Source: Cheilinus undulatus (taxonomy: Eukaryota > Chordata > Actinopteri > Labriformes > Labridae). From it: DNA of 64,000 nucleotides. This document shows positions 50,601 to 58,800 of the stretch, in pieces (position 1 is the first letter of the stretch; every line of letters starts with the position of its first letter). Made by a program: the position numbers and the translations under genes. The notes beneath the pieces were generated by a model, which was given only the letters and a program-made list of their open reading frames with translations, made no database searches and was not told the origin of the DNA. The stretch lies in the NCBI RefSeq assembly GCF_018320785.1, contig NC_054866.1, forward strand, positions 11,625,385 through 11,689,384, given 5' to 3'.

Positions 50601-52724
50601 TTGAAGACCAAACCATTTTAAGCTTTTGAAGCCACAAGAAGAACAGCAGGTTATTGCACATTTCAGATCCTAGACCCCAGGTGGGGAAGCAATGGTCTAG
50701 ACCTGCTGTTGTTAAGTGTCTTGGAAAAAGTTTTATTACGAATTGAAGCCATAAAAATTAAAAAAGATTGAATGATTATGGCTTATCTGGACATGTGAAG
50801 TAAATGTGGATTAAATTGAGTGTGATGCAATGCTTTTTGACAAGAAATGAGACAAAAACACTTTGTAAGATTGTGGTTTTTGAAGTGTTTCAGTAGTACT
50901 GTCAAGCAAAGTAACAGACGTTGTTTGTTAATAGGGCTGGGCAATTAATTGCAAATAAGATTAAATTGCAATATGACCTGCTGCAATTTTAAATCGTAGA
51001 AGTTGCAATATCTCTTTAACTTGAAATGTGTCAAAATACCAGCTTAATAAATCAATTTTTGCAGCGGCAGAGATTTTACGCATGTTATGCAAACATTCGA
51101 GTGTCAATTTTTTAAAATGGTTGATAAAAATCCTCCTTTTTGTGTTTTATGTATGTTTTTCTTAATCAAAACAAAAGACATAAAAATCATGATGCCCCTA
51201 AACAAAGCAAATGACATCACATTTGCTATAGAGCCAAAAGAAACGTTACCACGTTTAATCTAAAACCGATAAAGCCTAGCGTTACTTCACTGAAGTCATA
51301 CCCCAGCTGTGATCAGCTGGTAGCCAGCCTCACCTCCCTCACCCCAGCCACCTCCTTTATAGCTTAATGCTCATTGCACCCCCATATTCAGATTCATGTT
51401 ACGATGGATTAATTGCTTCGGAAACAATTTCAGTGTTTTCAATACACATGGTCTTATTTATGGAATTATTTATTGCTTGAATTTGTCGAAAAGTGCATAA
51501 GATTAACCCAAGAATAATCGCATATTAAATCGCAATCACAATAGTTGGGAAAAAATTTGCAATTAGATTATTTTTGCAAATCATTCAGCCCTATTTGTTA
51601 ACAATGATGCCAGTACTAGGGTGCCAGTTGTGGCAGAGTACTTACTGCTCCAGTGATGACCCAGTGTTTCCTGGCTACAAACTTGGCCACTCTGACAGGC
51701 AGGTCACACAGCTCAAAGGTTTTCACCATTGTCTAAAAACACAACATTCAAACCAGATTAACGGTTACAAACTGGGCTCACATCGGATGTTTAAAAGCTT
51801 GGACTCTGGATCAATAAATAATCAGTGATTATAACTGTTAGACAATGACTTATGTGTGATTAGAGGAACGTGTCAGTGTTCAATAAAGACCTGTGTCTCA
51901 TGGTTCCAGACCACCACAGTGCCACTGTACAGGCTGACCACCATCCATGGCTCTGTGGGGTGCAGATCTGCACTCTTCACACGGTCTGACCGAGCCGTCA
52001 GCTTCCGCTTTATGTCCAACCGCAGAGGCTGAAATAACACACAACAAAGACAGATTATTACCATAAAAGACATTAATCAGAGTCAGTCTTATCATGTAAT
52101 AAATCAACCCCTCTCAGCAAGACCAGATGTTCCTCTGGGATTGTCCAAACACTCATTAAGAAGATCATCAGTCTGGGCTTGATTTATTATAATCTGCAGT
52201 GCACGAAAATCAGAGACCTGCACTGTTCAAAGCAGAAACACGTTTAAAAACACATCTCATGTGCAGTTTTTCCGGTTGTGGAGCTAGTTGGTAAGGGGGT
52301 GTGTCTGTTGATACAGCCCATTCCACATTTTATATGCATGCCTGCACAAATAAAGGACTTGGTGCTTTCTGGTCACATACAGTCAGTGAAAAGCGTTTTT
52401 ATTCATCTAACCTACTTCTAATGGGACCTATCTTTAATGTTGAGAAAAAGAAAATTTAAAAAATCACACAGAAATGCTACTAATAGTTCTTAATCGGTTT
52501 AGACTTTACTATTCATAATCTGTTTGCTTTTAAAGTTCCGCTGAAACACACTATGGCTGCAGCATGCACACGGTATTTTTTGAATGGACTTTTCCAGTTG
52601 TGATTTAAAGTTTATCGATAGTTTCAGTACTCAAACAGCGCCACTGACCAGACAACCAGCAAACACCAGTAGACAAACAAAGGCATTAAAGTTCAGTATT
52701 TAGTTTGTTTGTTCCGCCTACCAT
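26634..52724 (-). CDS. copb2: Coatomer subunit beta' (COPB2), 22 exons, 1,313 aa with an unusual long exon 21
   Basis: Part of the COPI coat that forms Golgi-to-ER vesicles; the beta' propellers bind dilysine cargo signals. Exons 5' to 3': 52724-52722 (ATG only), 52028-51891, 51732-51646, 49671-49545, 49458-49310, 48386-48240, 46897-46798, 46604-46462, 45629-45430, 43051-42941, 40031-39943, 39419-39313, 39230-39087, 37795-37665, 36158-35951, 35628-35518, 31214-31000, 30889-30797, 30274-30094, 29942-29871, 28139-26844, 26723-26634. All phases close and the sum is 3,942 bp. The N-terminal WD40 propeller ([40 protein letters not shown]), second propeller and alpha-solenoid ([18 protein letters not shown]) closely match human COPB2 (906 aa). 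The C-terminus [20 protein letters not shown] matches the human acidic tail. Skipping exon 21 gives 881 aa, close to the normal length. The introns are rich in transposons. Confidence 0.95.
26844..28139 (-). other. copb2: COPB2 exon 21: 432-codon acidic low-complexity insert
   Basis: The acceptor (pyrimidine tract then aaacag) at 28140 and the donor (gag|gttaat) at 26844 enclose exactly 432 codons with no stop, phase 0 at both ends. The encoded stretch is rich in Ala, Glu, Thr, Val and Pro, strongly acidic and probably disordered. It contains five near-perfect 33-bp repeats (11 residues, [11 protein letters not shown]-like) at 27886-28050. It lies between the exon ending KEEITDPE and the last exon ALDDLDLDN. 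Human COPB2 has only a short linker here. Because it is phase-symmetric it could be a cassette exon. An open frame of this length without selection is unlikely. Confidence 0.75.
27886..28050 (-). repeat. 33-bp coding minisatellite in COPB2 exon 21
   Basis: Units start at 27886, 27919, 27952, 27985 and 28018 (plus-strand 'gcagcctctgtttctactg'). Each encodes 11 residues on the minus strand. High similarity between units suggests length polymorphism. Confidence 0.9.
28140..29870 (-). other. COPB2 intron 20 (1.7 kb)
   Basis: AT-rich, nothing recognised; no transposon with clear ends. Confidence 0.5.
32098..32420 (-). mobile_element. Tc1-like transposase remnant
   Basis: The minus-strand frame at 32315-32097 reads [18 protein letters not shown]...FKQDLAPAH, the segment around the second catalytic Asp of fish Tc1 transposases (FQQDLAPAH). 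Upstream homology continues to about 32420 with frame damage, and after 32098 similarity fades before the DLNPIEN motif. This is a fragment without terminal repeats, of a different subfamily from the element at 43601-45224. Confidence 0.7.
32738..33186. mobile_element. Non-autonomous hAT (Charlie-type) element
   Basis: 449 bp with terminal inverted repeats CAGTGGTTCTC / GAGAACCACTG, flanked by the 8-bp duplication TTGTAGAA (32730-32737) and TTGTAGAG (33187-33194; one mismatch). Terminus and 8-bp duplication are diagnostic of hAT. No transposase is encoded. It sits in COPB2 intron 16. Confidence 0.9.
33300..34470 (+). mobile_element. 5'-truncated non-LTR retrotransposon (L2/CR1-like reverse transcriptase)
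   Basis: A reverse-transcriptase fragment is open from 33369 to 34160. Visible motifs in order: [15 protein letters not shown], then [19 protein letters not shown], then LYADDTMLY (catalytic YADD), then [13 protein letters not shown] and YKYLGIW. Upstream 'NNYRLIS' (about 33308) and downstream frames (34180-34370: [27 protein letters not shown]) continue the ORF2 order with frameshifts. The endonuclease domain is missing. Inserted antisense to COPB2 in intron 16. Confidence 0.8.
36159..37664 (-). other. COPB2 intron 14
   Basis: Contains the AGCTA-rich array described separately (36772-37160). The rest is AT-rich with nothing recognised. Confidence 0.5.
36772..37160. repeat. Degenerate AGCTA/TAGCT-rich array
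   Basis: About 390 bp dominated by variants of tagctaa, tagcta and agctttagct, many self-complementary (AGCT, TAGCTA, GCTAGC). No fixed period survives. It could form hairpins. Likely a decayed minisatellite. Confidence 0.75.
37796..39086 (-). other. COPB2 intron 13
   Basis: 1.3 kb with nothing recognised; a slightly GC-richer stretch at 38010-38180 has no usable exon. Confidence 0.45.
40969..41504. mobile_element. Non-autonomous element with TTTTAGTC-rich interior (hAT-like)
   Basis: Short inverted ends CAGCGTTA / TTAACACTG are flanked by an 8-bp duplication with one mismatch (acctggga at 40961-40968, atctggga at 41505-41512). The interior is many variants of ttttagtc/ttttagttttagtc. The 8-bp duplication points to hAT. 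Related A-rich sequence occurs at 42352-42850 and in the RBP2 intron array. Confidence 0.65.
41505..42351. other. Part of COPB2 intron 10
   Basis: Unique-looking AT-rich sequence with no exon or named repeat. Intron 10 as a whole spans 40032-42940 and is otherwise occupied by the TTTTAGTC and AAACTAA elements. Confidence 0.4.
42352..42850. repeat. AAACTAAA-rich repeat
   Basis: Two blocks (about 42352-42540 and 42738-42850) of 'aaactaaaactaa' variants flank a unique stretch. It looks like the reverse orientation of the ttttagt-rich family at 40969-41504. No clear ends were found. Confidence 0.55.
43228..43475 (+). mobile_element. LINE 3' end with (ATT)n tail
   Basis: 'gactctttcaaaaaaggcc...acttttctgttcacacaggcc' resembles the last codons of a fish LINE ORF2 (LFQKRP..DFSVHTG). 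It is followed by 'gtagcactttgagattttcc...aaagtgcattataaataaa' and a (att)n tail, the usual LINE 3' terminus. A short 5'-truncated copy in COPB2 intron 9. Confidence 0.6.
43601..45224 (+). mobile_element. Full-length Tc1-like transposon (1,624 bp)
   Basis: Inverted terminal repeats of about 25 bp: CAGTTGTGTTCAAAATAATA at the left, and its inverse with two or three changes (ending ATGAACATAACTG) at the right. TA dinucleotides flank both ends, the Tc1/mariner target. The length is that of an intact Tc1 element. The transposase frame (43943-44938) is complete in length but contains three stops. Inserted in COPB2 intron 9, antisense to the host gene. Confidence 0.95.
43943..44938 (+). pseudogene. 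Tc1-like transposase, 331 codons with three in-frame stops
   Basis: One continuous frame from ATG 43943 to TAG 44936-44938, without any frameshift, interrupted by stops at 44123-44125 (TGA), 44630-44632 (TAG) and 44837-44839 (TAG). N-terminal helix-turn-helix ([20 protein letters not shown]) and a basic hook (ERRGRKRK) are followed by catalytic motifs: first Asp in [11 protein letters not shown], second in [11 protein letters not shown], Glu in [11 protein letters not shown], a DDE arrangement as in Tc1. Only point mutations have accumulated, so the copy is not very old, but it cannot make full transposase. Confidence 0.9.
46679..46725. repeat. (CAAAA)n simple repeat
   Basis: A run of caaaa units in COPB2 intron 7, just upstream of exon 8. 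Similar short CAAA runs occur at 30640-30672 and 55595-55628, and an A/C run at 60462-60493. Confidence 0.9.
47380..47870. repeat. Degenerate GTTAAAAGTGGCAAAAATGG array
   Basis: About 490 bp of loosely repeated 15-20 bp units such as 'gggttagaagttgcaaa', 'gagttaaaagtggctaaa' and 'gggttcaaagggacaaa'. A decayed minisatellite of a type common in fish introns. It lies in COPB2 intron 6. Confidence 0.7.
48387..49309 (-). other. COPB2 intron 5
   Basis: 0.9 kb without recognised repeat or RNA gene; 48660-48950 is somewhat GC-richer than its surroundings. Confidence 0.4.
49931..50524 (+). mobile_element. Helitron-like non-autonomous element
   Basis: The right end reads 'gtgctcactgagtatttttCTAG' followed by T: a short hairpin (GTGCTC...GAGTAT, pairing with G-T wobbles) a few bases before CTAG, the 3' signature of Helitrons (hairpin plus CTRR, insertion before T). 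Two internal direct copies of 'ggatccaggaa...tgggagatagggct.atggcggaggtc' lie at about 50105-50165 and 50450-50503. The same family occurs reversed at 58078-58437 with a cleaner hairpin. The 5' end is uncertain; a (gttt)n run lies at 49966-49990. Confidence 0.5.
50932..51593. mobile_element. Non-autonomous hAT-like element (662 bp)
   Basis: Ends TAGGGCTG / CAGCCCTA with weaker inverted similarity for another ~35 bases (gcaattaattgcaaataag against its partner), flanked by a perfect 8-bp duplication TTTGTTAA (50924-50931 and 51594-51601). No transposase. Inserted in COPB2 intron 3, about 50 bases downstream of the exon 3 donor. Confidence 0.85.
52029..52719 (-). other. COPB2 intron 1
   Basis: Follows the ATG-only first exon directly (GT at 52721-52720). 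No repeat recognised. Confidence 0.45.
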
Positions 52725-52857
52725 GTTTTAACGTCAGTTGGTCTCTGCGGTGTTGTACTTTAAGAGACCGGCCTCCCTGCTGCCTTCGTCGAGCTTCTAT
52801 CATTCAGCGAAGTTGAGAAAGTTTTCATGAGAAGCTGTCGCCAAAAAGCACAGTCGC

Positions 52858-52866
52858 ACTTCCGGT
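52858..52866 (-). promoter_or_regulatory. ETS-type site in the COPB2 promoter
   Basis: ACCGGAAGT on the minus strand, about 135 bases upstream of the start codon, matches the GABPA/ELK consensus found in many TATA-less housekeeping promoters. A tgacgt (half CRE) lies just upstream of the ATG at about 52731-52736. Confidence 0.5.
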
Positions 52867-53257
52867 ACCTATTTTTCACAATAAACGTAACGGCAACTAG
52901 TGCTCAAGTGAAACACGATAAAGCTTGAATTAACCTGCGGTCCTGTATAAGAAAGACGCGAAGATTAACACGAAATATAAAATGAAAAATAAATAAATGT
53001 AATTAATGTTGGCATTGTGACTATACAAGGATATCTGAAGGACATCTACGGTAGCTGTATCTTTCAGTTACAGTAAAAGACATGTATGATGTGTTTTCAA
53101 ACAGGTTAAACTAACAATGTAAATGGGATTAATTAAAAATTTATCCAAGTAAAAAAAATAATTGGAGTGCAGAATAGATATTATAGCCTACATACAATGC
53201 AATAAGTGACCAGAAATGCATAGGTGTCTCTTATGGTTCAGGACTACAGTTAGCATG

Positions 53258-53259
<2 letters not shown>

Positions 53260-53290
<31 letters not shown>
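53260..53290. repeat. (TTA)n microsatellite
   Basis: About ten perfect tta units. Confidence 0.95.
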
Positions 53291-54883
53291 GCAATCTATT
53301 AAGATTAAACATGTGACAGTATCTGGCAGGGTTTTTGAGGCCCCATCTCTTTTCTGGTAATAAAGTCAGAGATCTACAGGACATATCCAAAATTGGATAA
53401 ACAATAACTACTCAAATACCCAAAAGAACTTGCTCATAGGCTACAGGAAGTGCATCATAACTCAAACTGACCTCATTTCATCAGTATAGCAATTATTTAG
53501 AAATGATATCTGCTCCTAATTTTTCAAACATCTGTTCCGCTGCAAAAATTACAATGTGTTCTTTAATGCATGTAATTTTAACACACCAAATCATCGTTCC
53601 AAAATATCTGTAGACCTCTATTTTACTATAATGTGCTTAATTTGAAGACATCTGTGGCTTTTTGAGAGCCTTAGACCTTGCTGGTAAAGCCAAGAATCCT
53701 CCCCAGGGATCTTTTGAGAACTACAATAGATTTTGATGCTATTTTATTCACATTGTTTTCCTTAGTTTCATTAAAAATACACATCTTAATCATTGAAAGT
53801 AATTTTAGACAGATGCCTCATACTTGATATCTACCTATAATGACTATATCTCAAAGCCCCTTGGAGCATCAGGTCTCAGGCAGTTTCCTACCTTTGACTC
53901 ATGGTAAAACTGCTTATGACTTCAAGTAAAGCATATGCCCGTTTGGGTATCAGAAAGTCTAGTAAAGGACTCCAGATTTATTGTTCTATAGTTTTCTTCC
54001 ACAATAATGTTATTTTTCAATATCAATAATTATTCTTCATTGGAAAAAAGAAAATATTTTCAAAAATCTTTTTATTAATCCAAGCCCACCACTGCTTCTG
54101 CAGAAAATGGCTCAACAAGAGAAACTGAGTTCAAATGCATTTTTTAGTTGACACTGTGACTTGTGTGTCTTCAGAAAACATTTGTAAAGAACTGGTGCTA
54201 CATGAGTTCTTAGGCAAATCATGCAAGTATTTTTCCAAGCTCTTATTTTGTAAGCAACAGTCCCCTTCTTCCGGTTAAAACTTCCGTGCCGTTATCTGAC
54301 TTGACGTAGCTTCTTTTGGCGACGTGGATCCTGCAGCGCTTCCTGTGGGAGCAGCTCGAGATCCGGCAGAGAAGCAGAACATGTTGTACCTGTGGAGCCT
54401 CCTGCTACACTTTAAAAAACACACACTGTAAACACAGTTTACTTTAGACGCATTATCCCTCCTACTTGGTTCAAAAGGCAAATATGGTTTTGATTTAAAA
54501 TAAGCTATTATAACAAGCAGTTCTTACTAACAGATTTCACAGAGAATTTGAACCTGGATATGTGACTTTATTGGAACTCATCTTGACTTTTTCTGCAGTG
54601 TGGAGCATTTGTCAATGCAAAGGGTGATCATTGGTTATTTGAGACATGGTTAAAAAAGATTTTAAAGGAAAAATGTGATTCCAGATGCACACTTGTTTAT
54701 GAAAAAGTTCATATTTAGTCCAGTGTTAGATAGTAATGTTTACACTGCAGTGTGTTAATGGTGTTAGAAGTCATTAAATGTCCTTTTTTTTTTTTTTTTC
54801 AGTTTGGCTACAAGAAAAAATTCCAAGTTGTGACCAGTTGGATCCATTCTTTATCATCTATTTATTTTAGTGTATTCATTATA

Positions 54884-54965
54884 GTTGTAGTTCTCAACTC
54901 CTCTAGCCTCAGGACCCACCACCAACTCCGTCATGAAAAATGGAACCCCAGTTTCTGAAAATGTT
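54884..54965 (+). repeat. hAT (Charlie-type) left-end fragment
   Basis: 'tagttctcaactcctctagcctcaggacccaccacc' matches the start of the element at 32738-33186 (tggttctcagctggt...caggacccaccacc). The other end was not found. Confidence 0.55.
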
Positions 54966-55741
54966 CAACCACTCAGATTTGCAGTATATAGTGAAAAAAA
55001 AAATGCAAATATCAGTCAGTTATTCAATATTTGTGATTGCTTTAGGTTTCCAGTTGGAGTTATAAAATAAAACTAGTGGTACCACCATTACTTACACAGT
55101 ATTCTGAAGTCAATCATGTCTTGTTCGGAGCCCTGACTCTGAAGGCAACCGACAATGTCTTGGAAAATGAATATTTTTTAAAATAACTTTTTAATGCACA
55201 TGAAAATACTCATTTGAATCTATATGAGTTTATTTTCCAGTATTAATATTTAAATATGCATTTTTTTTACTATAAACAGACAAGGAACCATATATGGTAG
55301 TAAAGTTTAAAAAAAAGTATTGGGGTGGCCACCAGTAATATTCTAGGGCTTAAATTTTGAATTTTCAAGTATTCTGATGAGTGGCCAGTAAAGGGTTAAG
55401 TCATGTCTTGCTACACCTACGCTGTACATCATAGCTCACTTTATCTCTCTCCAGTTTCCACCTCTATGTCCTATCTGAGATTCCAGTTTTAAGTCTCAAG
55501 TCCAGTCTGAGTCCAGGCATAAAGTCCCAACAGTCGGCTATATCTTAAAAAATCCATATTGATCACTGATGAGAGATAACTGCGAATTTAGAGCAAAAAC
55601 AAACAAACAAACAAACAAACAAAAAAAAACAATAAGGTCGACTAGATGGTTATGCTATGATTTAATAACCATTCTCTCTGAGGGAGTACATTTTTATTAA
55701 TGAAAAACCCACCTTAAAAGCAAAAATGGTGTTAAAATGAC

Positions 55742-55747
55742 TTTATT
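55742..55747 (-). promoter_or_regulatory. RBP2 poly(A) signal
   Basis: AATAAA on the minus strand 75 bases after the stop codon at 55822. Confidence 0.7.
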
Positions 55748-55821
55748 ACAGGTCTTCACAGTTACATTACAAATAGACAGCAATACACAGTTTTGTTCAG
55801 ATGATGTTCGTCCCAGTCTTA

Positions 55822-58800
55822 CTAGGCCTTCTTAAATACTTGATGGCAGACTTTGTCAAGCACATGGAGTTCCTATGGGAGATAACAGACACCTTTAGAC
55901 TGAGTCTAACATGATGCAATAAATGTGTGTCTAAGTTACATAATTGGGCAGAGATTACACCTGCAAGTCTAAGATAGAGGCTCATTATCTTTTTTATTGT
56001 TATTGCCTTCAGATAAAAAAATCTATCTTGATCTAATCATGGATCAGGACAGATTTCATCAGGGAAAAAGTGATTTAGCTTTAATCTTTTTGCTGTTTAC
56101 TTGTGTTATTAAATGTGGCTATTCAGAGGCTTAAATTAGGAAGCTATTCCTGCAGCTTTGATAGCACAGGAGCATTTCATTTCCTGCTAAATAGGCCCAA
56201 ATGTTTACACCTCTGCCTTATGACTCAGACAGGGTGTCACGTTTTGTCTCACCAGGTGGAGCAGGTCTCCCTCGATCCAGTGTTTCCAGCCACGGTTTTC
56301 CTTCTCCCCCTTCTGCACACAAATCAACTTGTCGCCATCCCAAACTACAAGCGTCTGACAACAAAAAACAAGCAACAAGGCAACTAATTGTTAAGAACAT
56401 CTGTCTAGAGCTGTCCTTGATAATAAAGTAAGAAATAAAGTGCCCCACCTTGACTTTCCGGTTGTCCAGGCCTTTTGTGTACTCCTCAAACTCTTCTCCT
56501 ATAGTGAAGTTGACCTCATAGTTTCTGAAGGTGCTCAGGGTCTTTGTTTCAAACTTGTCTCCATTCTGGACAATCACCTTAGTCTGATGCAGGTGGCTTG
56601 CAATCTTTCGGGTGGCGAAGTCAATATCTGCATACATAAGAAACATGAACATCAGTATACAACCTTTTTCCCTAAGGAGGGTGAGACTTAGACTAGCTAA
56701 AAAAAGATATTTGGCTCCAAAATGGACAAAAATTGAATTGAGTTTTCCTCAGACGTTCAAAGTTGATGATATTTTTCCCTGCGGGTAAATCCGTCAAAAC
56801 ACAATGTATCTGTAGCTTGTAGAAAGCAGGGATCCTAGGCTCTGCAGTGTGGATAGGACACAGGATATGGCACCAGATTCAAGCAGAGAATAAAGGCTTT
56901 GACTGGAAAGTGGAGCAAATGTATTTTAGTTTTCATCAACTAAAACTATGACTAAAAATTATCGTCAACAATCTAATTTTTATGATAAAGACGAGACTAA
57001 GACAAGATGAAAATAGATCTTTCGTTACAACACGCATAATGTGCATTTTATTTTCGTTTAGGAGACAAAAATTAGAGTGATGTTTTGTTTTCATTGGACA
57101 TTTGAAATCGATGATATTTCTGCACTGTGGGTAAATTCGTCAAAACACAATGTACTGTATGTGTAGCTTGTAGACAGCAGGGATCCCAGGCTTGTCAAGT
57201 GCATAGGACACAGGATTTGGCACAAGATTGAGGCAAAGAATAAATGTTTTGACCACAGGCTTGACTGAAAACTTGACCAAAATGTATTTTAGTTTTTTTG
57301 TCAACCAAAACTGACTTAAAATGTGAGTCGATAACCTTATTTCTAAGAGATAGACATGATAAAGAATTGCTGAAAATAGATCTTTGATGACAATAACAAA
57401 AAAGTGAGTTTAGTTTTCGTGTAGGAGACTAAAATGTCATCTATTTTTCGGACATTTGAAATCAATGATATTCCTGCTCTGTGGGAAAATCTGTCAAACA
57501 ATGTAGTTGACAACGTTATCCTATGAGAAAGATGAGACTAAAACTAGCTGAAAAGAGATCTTTGATTCCGAAAATTGATGAAAAGTGAGTTTAGCTTTCA
57601 TCCGACATTCGAAAGTCAATATTTCGCCTCTGTGAGTAAATCCGTCAAAACAAAATTTAAGTGTAGCTTGTAGAAAGCAGGGATCCCAGGCTCTTCAGGG
57701 TGCACAGAACACAGGATTTGGCACCAGATTCAGGCAGAGAATAAATGGTTTTTTTTTTTAGATTTATTTTTGGGCATTTTGGTGCCTTTATTAGATAGAG
57801 GAGGACAGTGCATAGAGTCAGAAACAGGGTAAAGAGTGGGGGAAAAACATGTGGTAAAGGGCCTCAGGCTGGATTCGAACCCCGGCCCCCCGCGTACATG
57901 GGGAGCACCTTTAACCACTAGGCCACCTGATCCCCAAGAGAATAAATGTTTTGACAGGAAAATGGAGCAAAATGTATTTTAGTTTTCAACTAAAATTATG
58001 ACTGAAAAATCTCAGTTGACAACTTAATTTTTATGAGAAAGACTAGACTAAGACTAAAAATAGATCTTTAAAGACAACTAGAAAAGCACTCAGAGAGTGC
58101 AGACCTCCGCCATAAGCCCCATCTCCCAATAGTGAAGAATCCTAAAAAAAAATCCTGGATCCAGACGGTGATCCGGATCACTGCCAAAATCTAATTCGCC
58201 GATTACTCCCTCTCTGGTCGGGTGAAAGCACAGTGAGGCAAAGCATTGGCTTCGCTGCGGGTGGACTGTCATGGTGGAAGCATTGCCTGCTGGTGCCAAC
58301 AGATGCACTGACAGTCTCACCCATGGTCTCACTGGATGACTGGGAGCCATGGCAGAGGGTGAATATTCCTCTATTCCTCCCAGCATTGTGAGTATTCTCG
58401 CTACAATTCACTGTCTTTCTCTCTGTTAAGCTCCGACTCCGACAGGGATCCAGGCTCTGCAGGGTGCATAGAACGCAGGATTTGGCACCAGATTCAGGGC
58501 ACAGACTAAAGTTTTCGAGTAAAGTTTTTGACTGGAAACTGGACAAAGTATATTTTAGTTTTCATTGACTAAAACTAGACTTAAAAGGGCATAAATGACT
58601 AAAATGTGACTAAAACTATGAACAGTTTATCTTTAGCTGAAGACCAAAACTAAATAAAACTGTTATGATTAACCCTGCATTGACATCAGGGTCCTTATGT
58701 ATATTCAAGCAGAGTATGTCTACATCTAAAACATGCAGTTTTCCTATTGTAGTTTGAAGCCAAGTTTGGCTTTAACATAGAATGTCCATATATGCGCAGT

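Larger units (their letters stand above)
52900..55741. other. Intergenic region between COPB2 and RBP2
   Basis: 2.8 kb with no gene recognised. It holds a (TTA)n microsatellite at 53260-53290 and a hAT end at 54884-54965. A second TTCCGG cluster at about 54269-54290 is not linked to any exon I can see. Confidence 0.5.
56740..58660. repeat. Tandem array with ~330-bp period in RBP2 intron 1, with nested insertions
   Basis: At least four diverged copies of one unit. Landmarks are 'cagggatcccaggct' (about 56828, 57179, 57679, 58443), 'ggatttggcaccagattcag', 'tgtattttagttttca' and 'aaaatagatcttt'. Units contain the 'gactaaaact' motif also seen in COPB2 intron 10. A SINE (57748-57936) and a Helitron-like element (58078-58437) inserted later into different units, so the array is older than both. 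Confidence 0.8.

Noticed and set aside
54275-54481. 68-codon frame with a TTCCGG-rich flank, considered as a first exon
   Set aside because: No conserved protein similarity, no donor leading to a plausible second exon, and the COPB2 and RBP2 starts are accounted for elsewhere.
57730-57918. 62-codon minus-strand frame
   Set aside because: It is the translated body of the SINE at 57748-57936.
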